From Opitutia bacterium (GTDB taxonomy: Bacteria > Verrucomicrobiota > Verrucomicrobiae > Opitutales > UBA953): a stretch of DNA of 23,829 bases. The position numbers and the translations under genes are program-made. Below, in pieces: positions 15,641-23,829 of this stretch; position 1 is the stretch's first letter; every line of letters starts with the position of its first letter. Location of the stretch: assembly GCA_947488485.1 (NCBI GenBank), contig CANKZO010000018.1, positions 1 to 23,829 on the forward strand, given 5' to 3'. Below the pieces are notes generated by a model. That model ran no database searches. It saw only the letters and a list, made by a program, of their open reading frames with translations, and was not told the DNA's origin.

Positions 15641-17107
15641 TTATTTGTTGGCGGGCTGCTTGGCCTTTTTCTTGGCGGCCGCGGCGGCGTCGCCGGCGGT
15701 CGAGCCGGTCTTGCGGCGTACTTCGTATTTCTCGTCGCGGGGCTTGATGACGCCGCGCTTCACGAGTTCGTCCGCGTGGAGATCGGCCAGCGGTCCGCAG
15801 CGGGCGAGCCAGGCGTCGCACTCGGCGCGGAGTTCGGCGAGCTTGGCCGCATGGGCGGGGTCGCCGGCGAGGTTCTTCACTTCCCACGGGTCGCTCTGGG
15901 TGTCGAAGAGTTCTTCGGCGGCGCGGTTGGGGTTGAAGTAGAGCGCCTGGATGGGCGTCAGTTTGCCCTCGGCTTGGACGCGGCGGAGCTCGTGCATCGT
16001 CTGGCCGACTTCCTGGTAGGCCACCTTGCCGGCCTCATCGACGCCGGGCGCCTGGTTGCGCACGTAGCGGAACCGCGCGTCGCGCACGGAGCGGACCTTG
16101 TCGAAGCTCTCGTCCATGAAGTCACGGAAGGAATAGGCGTATTTCGGCGGCTGGGCGGCGGTCGGCAGGAAACAATGGCCGTCGTATTCGGCGGGTACGG
16201 GGACGCCGGCGAGCGTCAGCGCCGTCGGGGCGAAGTCGATCCAGCTGGCGAAGTCCTCGCGGACCGTACCGGGAGCGATCTGCCCGGGCCAGCGGACGAT
16301 GAGCGGCACGCGCGTGCCGGTGTCCTTCACCGAGCGCTTGAAGCGCGGCATGCCGCGGCCGTGGTCGCCGGTCAGGATGACGATGGTGTTCTTTTCAAGA
16401 TCGTGCGCCTTCAGCCAGTCGAGCACGCGGCCGAGGGAATAGTCCACCGCCGTGACGAGTTCATGGTAGTGGGCGACTTCGCGGCGGACGGCCGGAGTAT
16501 CCGGATAGAAAGGCGGCAATTCGACCTTGGCGGGATCACGTCGGTCGGAAGGCTTCAGCGCGGCGGTGTTGCGGGCGTGATCGCCGTCGTTGGCGCGCAC
16601 CTGGCTCTCATGGCTGACCGTGTCGTTGAAATAAGCGAAGAACGGTTCTTTCGGCTTGGCGGTAAGCTCGCCCGCCGGACGGTTGGCCGGGTTGACCCAG
16701 TTCTTGCGATCGTTCGCGAGGTTCTTTTCCGGCACGCCTTGGAAGTCGGTCTTGCCGGGCCACATCACGTGATAGCCGGCGGCTTGGAGTTTCTCGGTGA
16801 AGGGGTGGGGCGGGTTGACGACGACCGAGCGCATGTTCTGCGCGCCATATTTGAGGGGATATTGACCGGTCACCATGCCGCTGCGGGACGGGGCGCAGAC
16901 GCCCGTGTGGGTAAAGGCGCGGGTGAACCGGGCGCCTTCCTTGGCGAGGCGGTCCATGTTCGGCGTGATGGCATCCTTGCAACCGTAGGCGCCCGTGTCG
17001 GGGCCCATGTCTTCGCCGATCACGACCACGATGTTAGGGCGGGTCTCGGCGGCGCCGAGGACGGCGGCCAAGAGCAGGGCCAACTGGGGGAGGAAGCGTG
17101 GCATCAT
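15641..17107 (-). CDS. Exported sulfatase (Cys-type, S1 family)
   Basis: With the ATG at 17107 the product has 488 residues and a signal peptide (MMPRFLPQLALLLAAVLGAA). The formylglycine signature is CAPSRSGMVTG with Cys about 71, and the metal-binding opening is RPNIVVVIGEDMGPDTGAYG, the E-D form seen in N-sulfoglucosamine-type sulfohydrolases. Further matches are TPNMDRLAKEGARF and VILTGDHGRGMPRFKR. Likely substrates are sulfated polysaccharides, a common trait of Verrucomicrobiota. No sulfatase-maturing enzyme and no second sulfatase are in the window. The longer open frame (to 17176) would put 23 residues ahead of the signal peptide. AACCCC directly precedes the ATG. The stop lies 13 bp before the lipoprotein gene. 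Confidence 0.92.
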   Translation of the reverse strand: MMPRFLPQLALLLAAVLGAAETRPNIVVVIGEDMGPDTGAYGCKDAITPNMDRLAKEGARFTRAFTHTGVCAPSRSGMVTGQYPLKYGAQNMRSVVVNPPHPFTEKLQAAGYHVMWPGKTDFQGVPEKNLANDRKNWVNPANRPAGELTAKPKEPFFAYFNDTVSHESQVRANDGDHARNTAALKPSDRRDPAKVELPPFYPDTPAVRREVAHYHELVTAVDYSLGRVLDWLKAHDLEKNTIVILTGDHGRGMPRFKRSVKDTGTRVPLIVRWPGQIAPGTVREDFASWIDFAPTALTLAGVPVPAEYDGHCFLPTAAQPPKYAYSFRDFMDESFDKVRSVRDARFRYVRNQAPGVDEAGKVAYQEVGQTMHELRRVQAEGKLTPIQALYFNPNRAAEELFDTQSDPWEVKNLAGDPAHAAKLAELRAECDAWLARCGPLADLHADELVKRGVIKPRDEKYEVRRKTGSTAGDAAAAAKKKAKQPANK

Positions 17108-17160
17108 GGGGTTAGGACAGGGACGATTCCCAATGGTTGCGAGGCCCGTGAGCCATGGCA

Positions 17161-17192
17161 AAAAGAAAGGACGCATTTACGCGTCGTTTTTT
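17161..17192 (-). terminator. Intrinsic terminator after ychF, T-rich on both sides
   Basis: Stem GACGC/GCGTC (17170-17174 and 17181-17185) with a 6-base loop. Read on the minus strand it is followed by CTTTCTTTT and preceded by AAAAAA, giving a plausible rho-independent terminator about 25 bases after the ychF stop. On the plus strand it is followed by TTTTTT, so it could act both ways. A perfect palindrome CTAAGGCCTTAG (17205-17216) overlaps the ychF stop codon. Confidence 0.6.
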
Positions 17193-17212
17193 GGGGTATT
17201 AGGGCTAAGGCC

Positions 17213-18322
17213 TTAGTCCGTGAAGCGGAACAGGGCCACGTCACCGTCCTTGAACAGGTAGGACTTGCCTTCGAGGCGGTAGCGGCCGGCGTCGCGGGCG
17301 GCGGCGACCGAGCCGTTCTTCACGAGGTCCTCGTACGAAACGATTTCGGCCTTCACGAAGCCCTTTTCGAAATCCGTGTGGATGACCGCGGCGCACTGCG
17401 GGGCGGTCATGCCGCTGCGGAAGGTCCAGGCGCGGACTTCCTTTTCGCCGGCGGTGAAGTAGGTAGCCAGGCCGAGCAGGTGGTAGGCGCCGCGGATGAG
17501 CGAAGATACGCCGGAGTCGGTCACGCCGAGGGACTGGAGGAACTCGGTGGCTTCGGCGGGCGACAGGTCGCAGAGCTCGGCTTCGACCTGCGCGCAGATG
17601 ACGACGTGCTCGCAGCCGTGGCGTTTGCCGATGAGGGCGGAGACGGCGGCGACGTGCGGGTTCTTCGAAGGATCGGCGAGGTCACCTTCGGCGACGTTGC
17701 AGGCGAAGAGCACCTTCTTGGAAGAAAGCAGGTTGTAGGTCTTCAGGCGGGCGCGCTCGTCGTCGGAGACTTCGAGGGCGGAGGCCGGCTGGTTCTCGTT
17801 GAGGTGCTTCACCAGACGGGCGAGCAGTTCGACGTTGGCGATGGCGTCCTTGTCCTGGCTGCGGACCTTCTTCTGGTTACGGTCGAGCTGCTGCTCGGCC
17901 GACTGGATGTCGGCGAGGATGAGTTCGGTCTCGATGACCTCGATGTCGCGGATGGGGTCGACCTTGCCCATGCTGTGGACGATGTCGTCGTTATCGAAGC
18001 AGCGCACCACGTGGATGATCGCGTCGCACTCGCGGATATTGGAAAGGAAGTCGTTGCCCTTGCCTTCGCCCTTGGAGGCGCCGGCGACGAGGCCGGCGAT
18101 GTCGACGATGTCGATCGTGGCCGGGATGACGACTTTCGTGCCGGCGATCACCTGGAGCTTCTGCATGCGTTCGTCCGGCACGAGGACCACGCCCACGTTG
18201 GGCTCGATCGTGCAGAACGGGTAGTTCGCCGCCTCGGCCTTGCGCGAGCGCGTAAGGGCGTTGAAGAGGGTCGACTTGCCCACGTTGGGGAGTCCGACGA
18301 TGCCTGCCTGGGTCTTTGCCAT
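17213..18322 (-). CDS. ychF: Redox-regulated ATPase YchF (Obg family)
   Basis: Universally conserved P-loop protein that prefers ATP to GTP and binds ribosomes. The 369 residues are typical. The P-loop is GLPNVGKST at 10-18; FCTIEPNVGVV is the switch region; DIAGLVAGASKGEGKGNDFL is G3; the G4 position reads NVAE, as is usual for YchF instead of NKxD. The C-terminal TGS domain (from about 285, VRAWTFRSGMTAPQCAAVIH) is intact. It follows the rpoD-linked lipoprotein by 47 bases and ends at a terminator, so it may close the dnaG-rpoD series. Confidence 0.96.
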   Translation of the reverse strand: MAKTQAGIVGLPNVGKSTLFNALTRSRKAEAANYPFCTIEPNVGVVLVPDERMQKLQVIAGTKVVIPATIDIVDIAGLVAGASKGEGKGNDFLSNIRECDAIIHVVRCFDNDDIVHSMGKVDPIRDIEVIETELILADIQSAEQQLDRNQKKVRSQDKDAIANVELLARLVKHLNENQPASALEVSDDERARLKTYNLLSSKKVLFACNVAEGDLADPSKNPHVAAVSALIGKRHGCEHVVICAQVEAELCDLSPAEATEFLQSLGVTDSGVSSLIRGAYHLLGLATYFTAGEKEVRAWTFRSGMTAPQCAAVIHTDFEKGFVKAEIVSYEDLVKNGSVAAARDAGRYRLEGKSYLFKDGDVALFRFTD

Positions 18323-18369
18323 GGAAGAGGCAACGTGGGCATCCGCCCCGCCAAGGTCAAGAGCCGCCG

Positions 18370-18749
18370 TCAGGGGGCCAGCGTCAGGGCCTGTTCGGCG
18401 AGCTCCGGGTCGGGCAGCACCACTTCGTCCTTCGGTTGCGGCTGTCCGCGGACGATCCGGGCGACCGCGAGCCGGCCGCGGACCGAGGTGATCTCCAGGA
18501 CGGCGGAAGGATTCAGCTGGGGGTCGCGGGCGATGACCTGCAGGCCTTCGCGGACGATCGTGCCCGGGATGAGGAGCAACGGCACGCTGGTGCTGCGGAG
18601 CGGGTAGCCTTGGACGAATCCCACGCGGGCGTTGCGCGGCGCGCCGGCCGGGAGCGCGAACGGGTTCGGCTCCTCGGCGGGCTTGGACGGCTTGAACACG
18701 GCGCAGCCTGTCAGCAGCGCGAGCAGCAGACAGACTGGGCCGAGCCGGC

Positions 18750-18753
<4 letters not shown>
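18370..18753 (-). CDS. Small lipoprotein coupled to rpoD
   Basis: A 127-residue protein with a lipoprotein signal ([17 protein letters not shown], Cys17) and a small beta-rich domain: [20 protein letters not shown], then [18 protein letters not shown], then [11 protein letters not shown], ending in a Glu/Leu-rich tail. No known family is recognised. I chose the GTG at 18753 because it overlaps the rpoD TGA (GTGA) and starts the signal peptide; the open frame continues far upstream inside rpoD, but that part is an Arg/Pro/His-rich shadow. Coupling to a sigma factor gene is conspicuous, though it may reflect only genome compaction. Confidence 0.8.
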
Positions 18754-20810
<2,057 letters not shown>

Positions 20811-20820
20811 CTTGGGAAAA

Positions 20821-22683
20821 TCAGGCGGCGGTGAGCGTCGGCGGGGTCGCGTGCGATTTGCGCAGGGCGATCTTTTCGGACTGGAGCCGGTTGAGCGTGG
20901 CGACGTCTTCGCGAGGGGTGGAGGCGATCCGGGCGTCGAGGCTGCGCATCAGGGCTTGGACGTGGCGGCCGTGGAAGGACTTCAGGATCGTGTTGGCGCG
21001 AGGCAGGATGTCCTTCTCGTCGTCGCGGCCGGCGTAGCTTTCGGCGGAAAGGCGGGCGGCTTCGGTGCGCAGTTCGTCGTCGAGGGCGTTGACCGCCTCG
21101 CGGAGACCGGCGAAATGGCCGTGGGCGGCTTCGTTGAGCAGGGCCATCAGGAGTTGGCCGCCTCGGCCGGACTGGTCGATCCACTCGAGCGGGAGCGACT
21201 GGGCGATGGGAACGAAGTAGGCGTCATGCCGCAGAAGGAACAGTATCAGATCCTCCTCCGGCGTTGTCAAGCCCCCCCCCTTGACAACGGGGACGGGTGC
21301 TTCGTCCGGGCCGCCGAGCTGGGCCGCGGGACGCTGGGACTGGGATTGGGCGCGGTGGCGCTCGTAGGCCATGTGCATCTCGCGGATGCCGATGCCGGCG
21401 TGGCGGGCGGCCTCGTTGAGGGCTTCGCGGACGATCTCCTCGGCGCCGGCCTGCTCGACGATGGGGAAAAGGGATTCCAGGAGGCTGAGTCGGCTGGTCA
21501 GCGGCAGGTTGACGGAGCCTTCGGGGACGAGGGACTGTACGCAGAACTGCATCGCACTGCGGGCGCCGGCGACGAGGCCGGCCCAGCCCGCGGCGTCATG
21601 CGTCGAGAAGTATTCGTCGGGATCCTTGCCGCCGGGCAGCGAGAGGAAGCGGATGTCGAGGCCTTCGCGGAGACCGATGGGCAGCAGGCGCAGAGCGGCC
21701 TTCTGGCCGGCGGCGTCGGAGTCCAGGAAGACCAGCAGGCGCTGGCTGAAGCGACGGAGCTGCTGGAGGTGTTCTTCGGTGACCGCGGTGCCTTGGGCGG
21801 CGATCGCGCCGGGGATGCCGGCCGAGTGGCAGCGGATGGCGTCGAGCTGGCCTTCGACGAGCACGAACGGATCCACGTCCTTGCGGGTCATGCGGGCGCG
21901 GTCGAGGTTGAAGACGGTGCGGGACTTCTTGAACAGCTCGGTTTCGGGCGAGTTGACGTACTTGGCCTCGCGCGAAGGGTCGTCCTGCGGGGTGATGTCG
22001 AGCTGGCGCGCGGTGAAGGCGATGACGCGGCCCTGGATGTCGCGGATCGGGATGATCAGGCGGCCGCGGAAGCGACAGCGCCAGCGCAGCGGATCGGGCA
22101 CGCGGTCGACGCCGAAGAACAGGCCGGTCTGGGCGAGCGCGTCCTTCGCGTAGCCCTTGGCCAGCAGGCCGGGGATGAGTTTCGAATCATCGACCGGGGC
22201 GAAACCGATGCCGAAGTCGTCGGCGACTTCCGGGGAGAACTTGCGCTGGCGCGTCCAGTAGTCGCGGATCCATTCGCCGTGCACCGGGTCCTCGAGGAAG
22301 CAGCGGCGCCAGTAGTCGGTGACGAGCTCATGGATCTCGAGGAGCTGGCCGCGGAAGGACTTCTCGTTCTTGCCGTCGCCGCCGCTCTCGTAGTCGAGCT
22401 TGAAGCCGAAACGGTTGGCGACGCGTTCGACGGATTCCGGGAAGTCGAGGCCTTCGCGGTTCATGACGAGCTTGAAGGCGTCGCCGCCTTGCTGGGTGGA
22501 GAAGCAATACCAGAGGCCGGTCTCCGGGTTCACCTTGAACGAAGGGCTCTTCTCGGACTTGAAAGGGCTGAGACCCCACCAGTCGCGCCCGCGCTGCTTC
22601 ATCTGGGTATAGTCGCCGGCGAGCGCGACGATATCAGCCCGTTGGCGGAGCTCATCGATCGATCTGCGGGAAATACGGGCCAC
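20821..22683 (-). CDS. dnaG: DNA primase with degenerate zinc-binding domain
   Basis: Makes RNA primers at the replication fork. With the GTG at 22683 it has 620 residues: an N-terminal CHC2-type domain (about 1-100), the RNA-polymerase core with a TOPRIM fold (VEGQLD near 271, FLDSDAAG near 318, GGKDPDEYF), a linker, and a C-terminal DnaB-interaction region (about 470-620). The usual zinc ligands C, H, C, C read Ser39, Lys42, Cys60 and Thr63 here, although the fold-defining residues ([16 protein letters not shown]) are kept. The GTG matches the family N-terminus. The upstream open frame to 22737 contains a 14-bp tandem repeat whose period is not a multiple of three, arguing that it is non-coding. 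The linker carries a G9 tract inside an inverted repeat. Confidence 0.95.
   Translation of the reverse strand: MARISRRSIDELRQRADIVALAGDYTQMKQRGRDWWGLSPFKSEKSPSFKVNPETGLWYCFSTQQGGDAFKLVMNREGLDFPESVERVANRFGFKLDYESGGDGKNEKSFRGQLLEIHELVTDYWRRCFLEDPVHGEWIRDYWTRQRKFSPEVADDFGIGFAPVDDSKLIPGLLAKGYAKDALAQTGLFFGVDRVPDPLRWRCRFRGRLIIPIRDIQGRVIAFTARQLDITPQDDPSREAKYVNSPETELFKKSRTVFNLDRARMTRKDVDPFVLVEGQLDAIRCHSAGIPGAIAAQGTAVTEEHLQQLRRFSQRLLVFLDSDAAGQKAALRLLPIGLREGLDIRFLSLPGGKDPDEYFSTHDAAGWAGLVAGARSAMQFCVQSLVPEGSVNLPLTSRLSLLESLFPIVEQAGAEEIVREALNEAARHAGIGIREMHMAYERHRAQSQSQRPAAQLGGPDEAPVPVVKGGGLTTPEEDLILFLLRHDAYFVPIAQSLPLEWIDQSGRGGQLLMALLNEAAHGHFAGLREAVNALDDELRTEAARLSAESYAGRDDEKDILPRANTILKSFHGRHVQALMRSLDARIASTPREDVATLNRLQSEKIALRKSHATPPTLTAA
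21263..21288. repeat. Perfect inverted repeat around a homopolymer C9/G9 tract inside dnaG
   Basis: GTTGTCAAG (21263-21271) and CTTGACAAC (21280-21288) are perfect 9-bp complementary arms around eight C residues; with the adjacent arm base this gives a C9 run on the plus strand and G9 in the coding strand. It encodes VVKGGGLTT in the linker between the catalytic core and the helicase-binding region. Confidence 0.9.
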
Positions 22684-22686
22684 GGG

Positions 22687-22713
22687 TGTCAAGGGGTGGC
22701 TGTCAAGGGGTGG
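22687..22713. repeat. Two tandem 13-bp repeats just upstream of dnaG start
   Basis: TGTCAAGGGGTGG occurs at 22687-22699 and 22701-22713, separated by one base (period 14). A third, shorter copy (CAAGGGGTGG) is at 22786-22795. On the transcribed strand the units read CCACCCCTTGACA and end three bases before the GTG. TTGACA equals a -35 consensus, but no -10 lies at the right distance. Confidence 0.85.
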
Positions 22714-22745
22714 GGCGCAAACGTAAATAATTCCCAATCGGCGAT

Positions 22746-22801
22746 GGGGAGTTCCCCCGTGTTATGCCCGGGGGTGTCGCGGGCGCAAGGGGTGGCCCCT
22801 T
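22746..22801. promoter_or_regulatory. Cluster of GC-rich inverted repeats upstream of dnaG
   Basis: Within the 119-bp gap between the TPR lipoprotein and dnaG I see three: GGGGA/TCCCC at 22746-22757, CCCCCG (22754-22759) with CGGGGG (22769-22774), and AAGGGG (22787-22792) with CCCCTT (22796-22801). The first two overlap and so compete. The last lies directly after the TPR stop codon and may be a terminator or processing hairpin, but it has no U-run on the transcribed strand. Confidence 0.45.
22761..22788 (-). promoter_or_regulatory. Weak candidate promoter for dnaG-rpoD
   Basis: On the minus strand TTGCGC (22783-22788) and CATAAC (22761-22766) are 16 bases apart and each match four of six positions of the sigma-70 consensus. 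The position would suit dnaG transcription. The evidence is thin in such GC-rich sequence. Confidence 0.2.
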
Positions 22802-22802
22802 T

Positions 22803-23504
22803 TCAGCACTCGTCGCAGAGCTTCCGGCGGATCCGGGCGGCTTCGGCCCGCAGGCGGGCGGCTTCGGCGGTTTGGCCGGCCTTGTCCAGGACGTCGGCCA
22901 AGTTGTCCATGACCGACGTGACTTCGCGTTTCTCGGCGCCGTGGAGCTGCTGGACGCCACGTAGTTGTCGGCGGAAGAGGGTTTCGGCTTCGGCTAACTT
23001 ACCACGCTTCAGCTCAAGACCGCCGAGGATACTCATCGTGCCGAGAGGGTCGGGGTGGGTTTCGCCGAGAAGGGTGACTTCCAGTGCGAGCACCGTGCGG
23101 TAAAAGTCGGCGGCTTCGTCGAAGCGTGACTGGCGGTAGCAGAGGCCGGCGAGCTGGGTGCGGAGATTGATGATCGCGGCGTCAGCGCCGCGCGGCGCGT
23201 TCTCCAGCAAGGTCAGTGCTTCACGGTAAAGTCGCTCAGCTCCGGGGAGATCGTCGGCCGACATCCGCAGCGAGGCGAGTTCGCGCCTCAGGTCCGCGGC
23301 GGCGGAACGTTGGTCGCGCGTTGCGGTGGGTTGCGACTGGATGGCCTGACTGAGCAGTCCTTCGGCTTCGGCTGACTTGCCTTCGCTGCGTAAAGCCGCG
23401 GCCCGTTGGCGTAAAGCCTCAGGGCCGTTGGTTGGCGCGGATGACGTCTCCGCGCAGCCGACCATCAGGCAAGCCAACAGCAGGCAGAGCGCGAGGCGCG
23501 TCAT
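22803..23504 (-). CDS. TPR-repeat lipoprotein
   Basis: With the ATG at 23504 the product has 233 residues, a lipoprotein signal (MTRLALCLLLACLMVGC, Cys17) and four to five tetratricopeptide-type helical repeats: ALRQRAAALRSEGKSAEAEGLLSQA, then LPGAERLYREALTLL, SRFDEAADFYRTVLAL (kinesin-light-chain-like, followed by LGETHPDPLGTMSILGGL), KLAEAETLFRRQL and a final repeat to the C-terminus, which ends CDEC. Such proteins usually scaffold envelope complexes. The ATG overlaps the stop of the upstream partial gene (TGATG), so they are probably made together. An in-frame start at 23534 would put ten basic residues ahead of the signal. It occupies the position where rpsU often precedes dnaG. Confidence 0.85.
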   Translation of the reverse strand: MTRLALCLLLACLMVGCAETSSAPTNGPEALRQRAAALRSEGKSAEAEGLLSQAIQSQPTATRDQRSAAADLRRELASLRMSADDLPGAERLYREALTLLENAPRGADAAIINLRTQLAGLCYRQSRFDEAADFYRTVLALEVTLLGETHPDPLGTMSILGGLELKRGKLAEAETLFRRQLRGVQQLHGAEKREVTSVMDNLADVLDKAGQTAEAARLRAEAARIRRKLCDEC

Positions 23505-23829
23505 CAGTCGCCGAGGAAGCTGGCGTCGTCGCACTGCGCCTTGAAGTAGGGCGCGTTGCCGTCGACCTCGACCGTGAGCGTGTGATTGCCCGCGGGAATC
23601 GAGGCGGCGTAGGCGCCGGCCTTCAGTTCAAGGGCCTTACCATCCAGCCAGGCGGCCTTGACGCCGGTGAGGAGCAGCGGCTTGGAGGTCGCGGCGGCCG
23701 CGGTGAGGCGAGCGGTCGCGTACAGGCGGCCCGGATTGAATTCCTTCGGTAGCTGGCCGTTGACGAGCGTGTAGACCGGTGTGGCGGCAGCGGACTTGGC
23801 GAGGGCGCCCGGAGGCTGGTCGTCGAAGA
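23504..23829 (-). CDS. 3' end of an unidentified protein, cut by right window edge
   Basis: An open minus-strand frame with no start codon inside the window runs from the edge to a double stop (TGATGA; first TGA at 23504-23506), giving about 107 residues. The segment reads as a linker (DDQPPGALAKSAAATPVYTLVNGQLP) followed by a beta-rich domain (RLYATARLTAAAATSKPLLL, AWLDGKALELKAG, ASIPAGNHTLTVEVDGN) and ends in FLGD. The 'DGK...PAGxHTLTVEVD' pattern resembles the C-terminal carbohydrate-binding-like domain seen in large PVC-group exported proteins, including haem-binding ones. That resemblance is from memory and weak. Coding potential is supported by overlap with the TPR gene and by codon usage like its neighbours. 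Confidence 0.65.
   Translation of the reverse strand, partial: FDDQPPGALAKSAAATPVYTLVNGQLPKEFNPGRLYATARLTAAAATSKPLLLTGVKAAWLDGKALELKAGAYAASIPAGNHTLTVEVDGNAPYFKAQCDDASFLGD

Noticed and set aside
15578..18607. 1009-codon open frame on the plus strand
   Set aside because: It is antisense across the sulfatase, a terminator region, ychF and a lipoprotein, and crosses their boundaries. It is a shadow of stop-poor GC-rich DNA.
22687..22713. The two TTGACA boxes as dnaG -35 elements
   Set aside because: They are perfect -35 matches, but the start codon follows within about 3 to 17 bases and no -10-like hexamer sits 16-18 bases downstream.
22684..22737. Upstream TTG start for dnaG
   Set aside because: The extra 18 codons cover a tandem repeat of period 14, do not resemble DnaG, and the GTG at 22683 gives the normal family N-terminus.

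Overview
The window is a compact, GC-rich, AT-poor stretch of bacterial chromosome that looks like core genome. I count 25 protein genes, two of them cut by the window edges. All but two are on the minus strand. Junctions are tight: stop and start codons overlap at nif3/gluQ, the LolA-like gene/nif3, ispD/pyrF, nusG-like/ccsBA, ccsBA/lipoprotein, rpoD/lipoprotein and at the right-edge pair. I saw no insertion sequence, prophage, CRISPR array, rRNA or tRNA by eye. Gene content (fused CcsBA, a one-Cys sulfatase, dnaG next to rpoD, many small lipoproteins, Ala/Pro-rich tails, almost no Shine-Dalgarno sequences) suggests a PVC-group bacterium, probably Verrucomicrobiota and perhaps Opitutae. That placement is inference; no rRNA is present to test it.

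Layout, left to right. A partial thioredoxin-fold gene (1-708, plus) converges on a long minus-strand series running from menB at 7801 down to gluQ at 713: menB, an MnmM-like methyltransferase, a TIGR01777 epimerase, a TPR/LysM lipoprotein, recF, secG, a LolA-like secreted protein, a Nif3-like protein and gluQ. The only divergent intergenic region (7802-7893) separates this series from an uncharacterised 156-residue plus-strand gene (7894-8364). That gene converges on a second minus-strand series (17107 down to 8369): sulfatase, lipoprotein, ccsBA, a NusG paralogue, a YhcH-type protein, an alpha/beta hydrolase, pyrF and ispD. A terminator near 17161-17192 separates it from a third series: a partial unknown gene, a TPR lipoprotein, dnaG, rpoD, a lipoprotein and ychF.

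Together the genes cover replication and transcription (dnaG, rpoD, recF), secretion (secG), respiration (menB for menaquinone, ccsBA for cytochrome c), precursor synthesis (pyrF, ispD) and tRNA modification (gluQ, mnmM). I found no clear new multi-gene system. The points most worth a second look are: a DnaG primase that has lost three of its four zinc ligands; a G9 tract inside a perfect inverted repeat in the same gene; a basic histone-H1-like tail on the housekeeping sigma factor; C-rich leaders where Shine-Dalgarno sites would be expected; a NusG paralogue coupled to ccsBA; and several RNA or DNA structures at gene junctions.
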